Shown: positions 57,487-64,000 of the stretch, piece after piece
How positions within the stretch are numbered: the first letter of the stretch is position 1
Layout of the letters: every line of letters begins with the position of its first letter
Origin: Burkholderiales bacterium
Lineage (GTDB): Bacteria; Pseudomonadota; Gammaproteobacteria; Burkholderiales; Burkholderiaceae_C
DNA length: 64,000 nt
Assembly (NCBI GenBank): GCA_030604135.1
Contig: JAUVWL010000012.1
Span: 44,917 to 108,916 of the forward strand
Direction: 5' to 3'
Position numbers and translations under genes: made by a program
The notes under the pieces: generated by a model
The model's database searches: none
What the model was told of the DNA's origin: nothing
The model's input: the letters and a program-made list of their open reading frames with translations, nothing else

Positions 57487-57918
57487 TCACTCCACGCGTT
57501 GCCAGACCTGGGTCCGATAAAAAGGCCCGATGTAGCCGCGGATCTGCAATTTCTTGCCGTCTTCCAGCGGTGTCATGCGCAGCGTGTATTCCTTACCGTT
57601 TTCGGGGTCGAGGATCTTGCCGCCTTCCCAGACCGCTGCGCCATCGGACTTCTTCGCCCCGCGGATGATTTCCATCCCCAGCTTGGGTTGGTTCTTGCGG
57701 TCGTCGGTGCACAGGCTGCAGTTGGGTTCGCTGCTCTGGGTCAGCGCCTTTTCGATCCTGCCGTTGAGGGCACCCGAGGCCATGGCCGCGATGCGGATCT
57801 CGGCCTTGGCCTCGCCCGTCTTGTCATCGATGTTGCGCCAGAGGCCCTCGGGGCTCATCTGGGCCATGGCCATGGTCGAGGCCAGCGAAAGAACAATCGC
57901 AACAGGCGTGCGGGTCAT
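57487..57918 (-). CDS. DUF2147 periplasmic protein
   Basis: A 143-aa secreted protein with a signal peptide (residues 1-19, cut after AMA) and the DUF2147 fold: GLWRNIDDKTGEAKAEIRI, a disulfide-like CSLC pair, and YTLRMTPLEDGKKLQIRGYIGPFYRTQVWQRV at the end. The family's role is unclear. It is embedded between the acyl-CoA dehydrogenase (30 bp) and HAD/ECH genes (13 bp), hence probably co-expressed with beta-oxidation enzymes. Confidence 0.85.
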   Translation of the reverse strand: MTRTPVAIVLSLASTMAMAQMSPEGLWRNIDDKTGEAKAEIRIAAMASGALNGRIEKALTQSSEPNCSLCTDDRKNQPKLGMEIIRGAKKSDGAAVWEGGKILDPENGKEYTLRMTPLEDGKKLQIRGYIGPFYRTQVWQRVE

Positions 57919-57948
57919 GGGTGTCTCCTGTTCGGCAGTTGCTGGAGG

Positions 57949-59745
57949 TCAGGCCAGGGCTTCTTCGGTGTCCATCAGGACCCTGGAGCCGGCACGGGCG
58001 GTGCGCATCAGCGTGGCGGTCTCGGGGAACAGCTTGGCGAAGTAGAAGCGCGCGGTCTGCAGCTTGGCGGTGTAGAACGGGTCGGTGCTGCCCTCGGCGA
58101 TCTTCTGCAGGGCCACCTGCGCCATGCGGGCCCAGAAGTAGCCGAAGACCAGATGACCGGCCACCCGCAGGTAGTCCACCGCTGCGGCGCCCACCTCGTC
58201 CGGGTTGCGCATGCCCTTGAAGCCCACTTCCATGGTGAACTTGGTGATCTGGTCGCCCAGCACGGCGAGCGGGTTGATGAACTCCGCCATCTTCTCGTTG
58301 ACGCCCTCTTCTTCCACCAGCGCAGCCACCAGCTTGCCGAACTTCTTGAGCGTGGCTCCCTGGTTGCCCAGCACCTTGCGACCCAGCAGGTCCAGCGACT
58401 GGATGGTGTTGGTGCCCTCGTAGATCATGTTGATGCGGGCATCGCGCACGAACTGCTCCATGCCCCATTCCTTGATGTAGCCGTGGCCGCCGAACACCTG
58501 CTGGCATAGGGTGGCGGCCTGGTAGCCGTTGTCGGTCAGGAAGGCCTTCACGATGGGCGTCAGCAGCGACAGCATCTCGTCGGCGTCCTTGCGCACCTTT
58601 TCGTCGGGGTGGTGGTGCACCTGCTCCAGCAGCACCGAGCTGTACATGGCCAGTGCGCGGCCTCCTTCGGCGTAGGCCTTGGCGGTCAGCAGCATCTTGC
58701 GCACGTCGGGGTGCACGATGATCGGGTCGGCCGGCTTGTCCTTGGCCTTCGCGCCGCTCAGGCTGCGCATCTGGATGCGGTCCTTGGCATAGGCCAGCGC
58801 GTTCTGGTAGGCCACTTCGGTCAGGCCCAGTGACTGGTTGCCCACGCCCAGGCGGGCGGCGTTCATCATCACGAACATGGCCTGCATGCCCTTGTGCGGC
58901 TGGCCCACCAGGGTGCCGATGGCGCCGTCGATGACGATCTGCGCCGTGGCGTTGCCGTGGATGCCCATCTTGTGCTCCAGGCCGCCGCAGTAGATGCCGT
59001 TGCGCGCGCCCAGCGTGCCGTCCGCGTTCGCCAGGAACTTGGGCACCACGAACAGGCTGATGCCCTTGATGCCGGGGGGCGCGTCGGGCAGGCGGGCCAG
59101 CACCAGGTGCACGATGTTGGCGGCCATGTCGTGTTCACCGGCGCTGATGAAGATCTTGTTGCCGGTGAGCTTGTAGGTGCCGTCGGCCTGCGGCTCGGCC
59201 TTGGTGCGCATCAGGCCCAGGTCGGTGCCGCAGTGCGGCTCGGTCAGGCACATGGTGCCGGTCCATTCGCCGCTGACCAGCTTGGGCAAGTACAGGGCCT
59301 TCTGCTCGGGCGTGCCGTGGGCGTGCAGCGCGGCGTAGGCGCCGTGGCTCAGGCCGGGGTACATGGTCCAGGCCTGGTTGGCCGAGTTCATCATCTCGTA
59401 CAGACACTGGTTGACCACCAGCGGCAGCCCCTGGCCGCCGTATTCGGGGTCACAGGAAAGCGCCGACCAGCCACCGTCGGTGTAGGTCTTGTAGGCTTCC
59501 TTGAAGCCGGTGGGCGTCTTGACCTCGTGGGTGGTCTTGTCCAGCGTGCAACCCTCGGTGTCGCCGCTGATGTTGAGCGGAAAGATCACCTGCGAGGCGA
59601 ACTTGCCGGCCTCTTCGAGCACGGCGTTGATGGTGTCCGCGTCCATCTCGGCGTGCTGCGGCATGGCCTGGAAGTCGGCGCTGACGTTCAGCACCTCGTG
59701 CATCACAAACTGCATGTCGCGCAGGGGCGGGTTGTAGACGGGCAT
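57949..59745 (-). CDS. Acyl-CoA dehydrogenase, long C-terminal form
   Basis: First step of beta-oxidation: FAD-dependent formation of trans-2-enoyl-CoA. The 598-aa protein has the family motifs GTMCLTEPHCGTDL, GNKIFISAGEHD, the FAD contact QVFGGHGYIKEWGMEQFVRDARI and the catalytic Glu region NMIYEGTNTIQSLDLLGRKVL, plus a C-terminal extra domain that defines the long subfamily (about 600 aa) of Pseudomonas and Burkholderia. It is the first enzyme gene of the operon, 41 bp after the TetR regulator. Confidence 0.92.
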   Translation of the reverse strand: MPVYNPPLRDMQFVMHEVLNVSADFQAMPQHAEMDADTINAVLEEAGKFASQVIFPLNISGDTEGCTLDKTTHEVKTPTGFKEAYKTYTDGGWSALSCDPEYGGQGLPLVVNQCLYEMMNSANQAWTMYPGLSHGAYAALHAHGTPEQKALYLPKLVSGEWTGTMCLTEPHCGTDLGLMRTKAEPQADGTYKLTGNKIFISAGEHDMAANIVHLVLARLPDAPPGIKGISLFVVPKFLANADGTLGARNGIYCGGLEHKMGIHGNATAQIVIDGAIGTLVGQPHKGMQAMFVMMNAARLGVGNQSLGLTEVAYQNALAYAKDRIQMRSLSGAKAKDKPADPIIVHPDVRKMLLTAKAYAEGGRALAMYSSVLLEQVHHHPDEKVRKDADEMLSLLTPIVKAFLTDNGYQAATLCQQVFGGHGYIKEWGMEQFVRDARINMIYEGTNTIQSLDLLGRKVLGNQGATLKKFGKLVAALVEEEGVNEKMAEFINPLAVLGDQITKFTMEVGFKGMRNPDEVGAAAVDYLRVAGHLVFGYFWARMAQVALQKIAEGSTDPFYTAKLQTARFYFAKLFPETATLMRTARAGSRVLMDTEEALA

Positions 59746-59786
59746 CGGTTGACTCCTGTGGTGGGTTTGTGAAGAAACGGGGTCGT

Positions 59787-60506
59787 TCAGCGGGCTCGCG
59801 TCTTGCGGGCCGGCTTCAGGGATTCATCAGGCGCCGCTGAGGTGCCCGCGCTGTTGGTATCGGGTGAGTGGTATCGCTGCACGATGCCCTCGAAGGCGGC
59901 AACGGCGCGCTGCAGGGAATCGGGGCTGCGCAGGAAGCGGGCCTCGTAGTGCAAGGCCAGGATCAGCGAATGGATCTCGAAGCGCATCTGGTGGGCATCG
60001 GTGTCGGCGCGCAGGTGCCCTTCCTCGATGGCGATTTCTATGGCCCGACCCATGGCCGCCAGCCAGGTGCTGACCGAGCTGGCCAGCGCGTCGCGCACCG
60101 GACCTGGACGGTCATCGAACTCGACCGCACCACTGATGTAAATGCAGCCCGAGTCGATTTCGACCGAGGTGCGCTTCATCCAGTTGTCGAACAGGGCACG
60201 CAGGCGAGGCAGCCCGCGCGGTACCGACATGGCCGGGTAGAACACCTCTTCCTCGAAGCGGTGGTGGTACTCGCGCACCACCGAAATCTGCAGCTCTTCA
60301 CGCGAGCCGAAGTGGGCAAACACCCCGGACTTGCTCATCTGCATCACCTCGGCCAGCGCGCCGATGGACAGGCCTTCCAGGCCGATCTGGGTCGCCAGAC
60401 CCAGGGCAGCGTCCACGATCGCGGCCTTTGTCTGTTGCCCTTTCTGCAAAGGGCGTGCGTGGACCACGGCGGCTGGCAGGCGGTTGGCAGTGCGGGTGGT
60501 GGACAT
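59787..60506 (-). CDS. TetR-family regulator of the beta-oxidation operon
   Basis: A 239-aa TetR repressor: HTH LATQIGLEGLSIGALAEVMQMSKSGVFAHFGSREELQ (about residues 35-72) and a ligand-binding C-terminal domain (RAL FDNWMKRTSVEIDSGC region). Start ATG 60506 gives family length; the longer reading begins in non-conserved sequence. It is the first gene of the operon that includes acyl-CoA dehydrogenase, HAD/ECH and thiolase genes, so it is likely a fatty-acyl-CoA-responsive repressor, functionally like FadR of other bacteria. Confidence 0.87.
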   Translation of the reverse strand: MSTTRTANRLPAAVVHARPLQKGQQTKAAIVDAALGLATQIGLEGLSIGALAEVMQMSKSGVFAHFGSREELQISVVREYHHRFEEEVFYPAMSVPRGLPRLRALFDNWMKRTSVEIDSGCIYISGAVEFDDRPGPVRDALASSVSTWLAAMGRAIEIAIEEGHLRADTDAHQMRFEIHSLILALHYEARFLRSPDSLQRAVAAFEGIVQRYHSPDTNSAGTSAAPDESLKPARKTRAR

Positions 60507-60543
60507 GGCTGTGGTCAGTGGTGCAGAGGCAAAAAAGATCGCT

Positions 60544-60565
60544 CGACCGACAAATCGAACGACCG
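60544..60565. promoter_or_regulatory. Candidate operator upstream of the TetR regulator
   Basis: Two direct copies of CGACCG (60544-60549 and 60560-60565), 16 bp apart, lie 38 bp upstream of the regulator start. TetR-type regulators usually bind palindromes, so this is only a weak candidate. Confidence 0.25.
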
Positions 60566-60645
60566 TGCTATTTTTACCGCAAAAGCGCCGCTGTGGGGAA
60601 CCCATTTCCCGGCAAAACCCGGAAAAATTAGGGGCGACTACCTAG

Positions 60646-60830
60646 CCCCACGCTCCGCCGCTGCGCGGCTCGCTGCCCCCCAAGGGGGCTGACCTGGCTT
60701 GGGGCGGCCCTGCGCTGCGGTCCTGTTCGCCCCCACGCTCCGCCGCTGCGCGGCTCGCTGCCCCCCAAGGGGGCTGACCTGGCTTGGGGCGGCCCTGCGC
60801 TGCGGTCCTGTCCGCCCCACGCTCCGCCCC
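60646..60830. repeat. Tandem palindromic repeats, 85-bp and 84-bp units plus a partial third
   Basis: Two near-identical tandem units start at 60646 (85 bp) and 60731 (84 bp), followed by the first ~15 bp of a third unit at 60815. Each contains CGCTCCGCCGCTGCGCGGC and CCCCCCAAGGGGG. They are inverted, variant copies of the repeat found at 14959 and 63871. They fill most of the 381-bp gap (60507-60887) before the SlmA gene. No gene was seen there. Confidence 0.82.
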
Positions 60831-60834
60831 CCTC

Positions 60835-60854
60835 ACTCCCGCGAAGGCGGGAGT
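60835..60854. repeat. Short palindromic repeat at the end of the slmA gap
   Basis: ACTCCCGCGAAGGCGGGAGT is an 8+4+8 hairpin related to the palindrome at 52815. It lies 33 bp beyond the slmA stop and could terminate it. Confidence 0.65.
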
Positions 60855-60887
60855 CCATGCCGAGCTCGACCGAATGCTCTCAGCCTC

Positions 60888-61574
60888 TCAGAGCCTGTCG
60901 CCGGGCAACAGCAGCGCGAGACTGTGCTCGAGGTTTTCGCAAGGGGTGCGGCGAAAGCCACTGCGGGCAAAGCGCTGCAGGCGTCCCACACAGAAGGCGG
61001 TGATCACCGACGCGTCGGCCTGTGCATCGACGGTGGGGGTCTGTGTGCCACCCAGCAGCGCCACCTCGCGCAGGTGCTGGCGCAGAGTGGACTCGATCTT
61101 GTCGAAGAACAGGTTCATTCGCTGCTGCAGCCGCTCGTTCTCATGCACCAGCGCGTCACCGACCATCACACGCGCCATGCCCGGGTTCTTCTCACCAAAC
61201 TGCAACAACAGGGTCACCAACTTGCGGCAGCGCACGCGCGCATCGGCCTCGCGCTCGTCGAGCTGGTTGGCCAGCCCGAACACCGATTGCTCGATGAACT
61301 CGATCAGTCCCTCGAACATCTGGGCCTTGCTGGCGAAGTGACGGTACAGCGCGGCTTCGCTCACCTCCAGGCGGGCCGCCAGGGCGGCGGTGGTGACGCG
61401 TTCGGCGCCGGGCTGCTCCAGCATGGAGGCCAGGGCCTGCAGGATCTGGATCCGACGCTCGCCCGGACGAGGGCGCTTGCGCCCGCTAACGCCGTCCTGT
61501 CCGTTGCCGCCCTCCGCTGAGGCGTGGGCCTCGGCCAGTGACTCGGGCGAGGCGTCAGGCGATTCGGCGTTCAT
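60888..61574 (-). CDS. slmA: Nucleoid occlusion factor SlmA
   Basis: A 228-aa TetR-fold protein that blocks FtsZ ring assembly over unsegregated DNA. The HTH region matches SlmA closely: GERRIQILQALASMLEQPGAERVTTAALAARLEVSEAALYRHFASKAQMFEGLIEFIE in separate adjacent blocks (about residues 40-97), with the C-terminal SlmA helices (FGEKNPGMARVMVGDALVHENERLQQRMN). The first 35 residues form a low-complexity Asp/Glu/Ser tail. ATG 61574 gives close to family length; the longer reading adds an unconserved segment. Confidence 0.9.
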   Translation of the reverse strand: MNAESPDASPESLAEAHASAEGGNGQDGVSGRKRPRPGERRIQILQALASMLEQPGAERVTTAALAARLEVSEAALYRHFASKAQMFEGLIEFIEQSVFGLANQLDEREADARVRCRKLVTLLLQFGEKNPGMARVMVGDALVHENERLQQRMNLFFDKIESTLRQHLREVALLGGTQTPTVDAQADASVITAFCVGRLQRFARSGFRRTPCENLEHSLALLLPGDRL

Positions 61575-61682
61575 GGGCAGTCGGTCCGTTCGAAAATGCG
61601 GGTGGGCCCTTGAAAAGGCCTCGGTGGTCTCTCCCTGCGCGGGATTCTCGCACAGCACCGAAGGCGATTCCTTCTCAGCCTC

Positions 61683-63179
61683 TCAGTTCGCCCGTCCGGC
61701 GGCTGGCAACGGGCTGAAGGCCACCCGCACCAGCAGGCCATGCCCGTCAGGTGCCCGGATCAGCTGCAGACTGGTGTGGTGGGCACGGGCAATCTCGCTG
61801 GCGATGGCCAGCCCCAGGCCGTTTCCCTCGCCCATGGTGCCCGGAACCCGATAAAAGCGTTGCAGGACGTGGGGCAACTGGTCGGCCGGGATGCCGGGCC
61901 CATCGTCTTCCACCTCGATCCAGGCCCCGTCGTGTCCCGCAACCGCGCCCTGGCCACACCGCAGGGTCACATGGCCCTCCTCGGGCGTATAGCGGACCGC
62001 GTTGTCCACCAGGTTGATGATGAGCTCGCGCAATAGCCAGGCATGGCCCATGGTCTGAGCCGGCGCGGCCTCCAGTCCGAGGTCGATCCGCTTGGCCGAA
62101 GTGGCGTCAAGAAAAAGCGGCAAGACCGCCTCGCTCAGTGCCTGAAGATCAACCTGCTGCATGGGCTGGGTGTCAGCACTGAGGCTGTCGGCTCGCGAGA
62201 GCGCCAGCAACTGGTTGGCCAACTGAGAGGTGCGGCGCGTGGCATCGCGCAACCGCAACAACTGGTCAGCCGGCAAAGCCACGCTCTGTCCTGGCCGTGC
62301 CCCCCGCGCGCTCTGCGCCCAGGCTTCCACCTGGGCCTGCAGTCCCGCCAGGGGCGTGCGCAACTGGTGGGCCGCATCGGCCACGAACCGCCGCTGGGCC
62401 TCGGCCTGGGCATTGACGAGCCCGAACAATCGGTTGAGTGACGCGACCAGTGGACGCACCTCTGCGGGGGCGTTGCCGGCTTCCAGCGGACTCAGGTCCC
62501 GCGGAGAGCGTCGCTCGACTGCCTGCTTCAGGTCAATCAGCGGGCGCAGCGCCCGGCTGACGGCCCAGGTCACGGCCGTGGCCGCTACCAGCAGCAGCAG
62601 CAAGTTGGGCAGCAGCACCCGCAGCACCACCGTGGACAACCATTGTTGCTGAGCATCGGAACCATCGGCCAGCATGAGGATGAGCTCGCCCGCACTGGAC
62701 GTTCCGCGCTGCGCCACGACCCGGTAAATCACACCACCCTCGATCACGCTGAGCAACTCGGCCTCGTCGGTGACCGGCAGCACCGTGGGCAACCACGAGT
62801 CCCCCACCAGCAGACGGCCCTGGGCATCGAAAATGCCAAAGGCAGCGAACCCCTCTCGCTCCTTCAGGAACTCGTCCACCGCTGGCGCAAGCAACAAGGC
62901 CAGGCGGGGTTCGGGCAGCAAACCCAGGCCGTCGTCCGCAAGGGCCTGCGCACCCGAGCTGTCACGGGTGCGCAGCACCACCGAGTCGGCCAGCAGGGGC
63001 ACCAGGCGCAGCAGTTGCTGATCCTGTTGCAATGCCGCCGTGCCCGCGCTCTGGTAGTGCAGCCAGACACTGACCAGCGCGATCAGACCCAGGGGCAGCA
63101 TGAGCAGCACCAGCAGCCGTCGCTGCAGGCCCCATATCATGCCGACCGGCACCGGTTCCTGGTCAGTCGTCCTGAGCAT
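61683..63179 (-). CDS. Sensor histidine kinase, QseC/TctE type
   Basis: Inner-membrane kinase of 498 aa with two helices (about 18-40 and 185-206 in this numbering), a periplasmic domain (2CSK_N type in such kinases), HAMP, the phospho-acceptor in FVADAAHQLRTPLAGLQAQ and ATPase motifs NLVDNAVRYTPEEG, DDGPGIP and GNGLGLAIASEI. It follows its response regulator, overlapping it by 17 bp if ATG 63179 is used; ATG 63140 (MIWGLQRR) is an alternative without overlap. The signal is unknown. Confidence 0.9.
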   Translation of the reverse strand: MLRTTDQEPVPVGMIWGLQRRLLVLLMLPLGLIALVSVWLHYQSAGTAALQQDQQLLRLVPLLADSVVLRTRDSSGAQALADDGLGLLPEPRLALLLAPAVDEFLKEREGFAAFGIFDAQGRLLVGDSWLPTVLPVTDEAELLSVIEGGVIYRVVAQRGTSSAGELILMLADGSDAQQQWLSTVVLRVLLPNLLLLLVAATAVTWAVSRALRPLIDLKQAVERRSPRDLSPLEAGNAPAEVRPLVASLNRLFGLVNAQAEAQRRFVADAAHQLRTPLAGLQAQVEAWAQSARGARPGQSVALPADQLLRLRDATRRTSQLANQLLALSRADSLSADTQPMQQVDLQALSEAVLPLFLDATSAKRIDLGLEAAPAQTMGHAWLLRELIINLVDNAVRYTPEEGHVTLRCGQGAVAGHDGAWIEVEDDGPGIPADQLPHVLQRFYRVPGTMGEGNGLGLAIASEIARAHHTSLQLIRAPDGHGLLVRVAFSPLPAAGRAN

Positions 63180-63855
63180 CGTCGGGCCGGACCAGCATTT
63201 CGAGGCGGTACCCGAAACCCCGGATGGCCCGCAACGCAATGCCAGCCGGCTCGAGCTTTCCACGCAGCCGCGACACGTAGACCTCGATCGCGTTTGGCGT
63301 GATCTCCTTGTCCCAGCCGGTCAGCGCGTGCAGCAGCTTGTCTTTGGCCGCCGGCTTGGGGGCCTGCAGCAGCAGATACTCCAGCACCGACCACTCGCGC
63401 GGGCCCAGCTCCATGGGCTGCCCGGCCAGGCTGACACGGCGCTGGGCCGTGTCCATCTCCAGCGGGCCAAAGCCAAGCACCGCCGAGGTGGCCGCCTGCG
63501 AGCGCCGCAGCAGCGCACGCAGGCGCGCCAGCAACTCGGGCAACTCGAACGGTTTGACCATGTAGTCGTCGGCCCCCAGGTCCAGACCCTGCACACGGTC
63601 CTGCAGCGCATCGCGCGCGGTGAGGATCAGCACCGGCATGGTCAGGGCACGGGCGCGAAGGCGTCGGGTCAATTCGAGACCGTCGATGCCCGGCAAGCCG
63701 ATGTCGACGATCGCCAGGTCGAAGCTGTCCTTGTCCAGCGCCTGCTCGGCCCGCTCGCCACTGCCCACCCAGTCGACCGAATACCCGGCATCACACAACC
63801 CCAGCTTCATGCCGCTGGCCACCATCACATCATCTTCGACCAAGAGAAGGCGCAT
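63163..63855 (-). CDS. OmpR-family response regulator, QseB/TctD type
   Basis: A 230-aa regulator: receiver with Asp51 (AIVDIGLPGIDGLE) and DDYMVKPFELPELLAR, then a winged helix (LGPREWSVLEYLLLQAPKPAAKDKLL... NAIEVYVSRLRGKLEPAG... AIRGFGYRLE). ATG 63855 begins exactly at the conserved LLLVEDD strand; the longer reading would translate the repeat at 63871-63950 and is not native. It forms a two-gene unit with the kinase. Confidence 0.92.
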   Translation of the reverse strand: MRLLLVEDDVMVASGMKLGLCDAGYSVDWVGSGERAEQALDKDSFDLAIVDIGLPGIDGLELTRRLRARALTMPVLILTARDALQDRVQGLDLGADDYMVKPFELPELLARLRALLRRSQAATSAVLGFGPLEMDTAQRRVSLAGQPMELGPREWSVLEYLLLQAPKPAAKDKLLHALTGWDKEITPNAIEVYVSRLRGKLEPAGIALRAIRGFGYRLEMLVRPDDAQDD

Positions 63856-63870
63856 GGTTTCAGAGGGAAG

Positions 63871-63950
63871 GTTTCGCCGCCGGGCCGCCCCAAGGCGAAA
63901 CGCGCCCCCTCGGGGGGCAGCGACCCGCGCAGCGGTGGAGCGTGGGGGCA
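63871..63950. repeat. Palindromic repeat copy R2 upstream of the response regulator
   Basis: Hairpin GTTTCGCC (63871-63878), loop GCCGGGCCGCCCCAA (63879-63893), GGCGAAAC (63894-63901), then the conserved tail with CCCCCTCGGGGGG and CAGCGACCCGCGCAGCGGTGG to about 63950. It starts 15 bp upstream of the response-regulator ATG, so it falls in the 5' untranslated leader. Confidence 0.85.
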
Positions 63951-63953
63951 TGG

Positions 63954-64000
63954 AGTTCAGCGCCGGGCCGCCCCAAGCTGAATTCGCGCCCCCTCGGGGG
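63954..64000. repeat. Palindromic repeat copy R3, cut by the window edge
   Basis: Hairpin AGTTCAGC (63954-63961), the same 15-base loop (63962-63976) and GCTGAATT (63977-63984; one G-T wobble), then the start of the conserved tail. It is in tandem with R2, with different arms. Confidence 0.8.

Noticed and set aside
63856..63951. Longer start for the response regulator
   Set aside because: It would translate the palindromic repeat R2; the receiver domain starts exactly at ATG 63855.

Overview
The window looks like chromosomal DNA of a GC-rich betaproteobacterium. Burkholderiales, and within it Comamonadaceae (something like Hydrogenophaga, Acidovorax or Variovorax), is the best guess. This rests on the gene families, the strong third-position GC bias, and dispersed palindromic repeats of a kind common in that family. 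No rRNA, tRNA, CRISPR, transposase, integrase or phage gene was seen. Coding density is high and nearly every intergenic gap is under 300 bp.

Layout. (1) 1-2261, minus strand: acyl-CoA carboxylase beta subunit (cut by the window edge), an SDR enzyme and a TetR regulator, overlapping by 1-4 bp. (2) 2329-5416: a TyrR/PhhR-type sigma54 activator divergent from the D-amino-acid dehydrogenase gene dadA, with a textbook sigma54 promoter and two TyrR-like boxes between them. (3) 5542-11348: housekeeping or unknown genes, including a papain-like protease fused to an alpha/beta hydrolase, a Tim44-domain protein, a small cupin and a TPR-methyltransferase. (4) 11412-19688: a minus-strand cluster coding for a complete branched-chain-amino-acid-type ABC transporter, the two halves of a Tm-1-like protein (UPF0261 and PEP-hydrolase-like) and an SRPBCC protein. 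An AraC regulator lies antisense inside the cluster. (5) 19888-21953: an ECF41 sigma factor between two membrane proteins, with a match to the ECF41 promoter in front.

(6) 22169-39439 is a copper island of about 17 kb: copA, copZ and cueR, the two-component pair copS/copR, a cardiolipin synthase, a Met-rich periplasmic protein, two small membrane proteins, a second P1B-ATPase, and a CusF-CusC-CusB-CusA envelope efflux system. Three CueR-type operators serve the cytoplasmic branch. Three ATGACA-N4-TGTCAT (CusR/CopR-type) boxes serve the periplasmic branch.

(7) 39664-49376: an eight-gene minus-strand sugar operon (LacI regulator, xylB, xylA, a TIM-barrel isomerase, a Gfo/Idh/MocA dehydrogenase and a ribose/xylose-type ABC importer) with a palindromic operator next to the regulator. 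(8) 49589-60506: fatty-acid functions, namely a single enoyl-CoA hydratase, a patatin with a beta-barrel, a thioesterase, and a beta-oxidation operon (TetR, acyl-CoA dehydrogenase, DUF2147 protein, HAD/ECH fusion, thiolase). (9) 60888-64000: an SlmA-like nucleoid occlusion factor and a two-component system.

Dispersed palindromic repeats lie at gene borders throughout. One has inserted in frame into the start of the livM-type permease. In three of them the hairpin arms differ but remain complementary around an identical loop.
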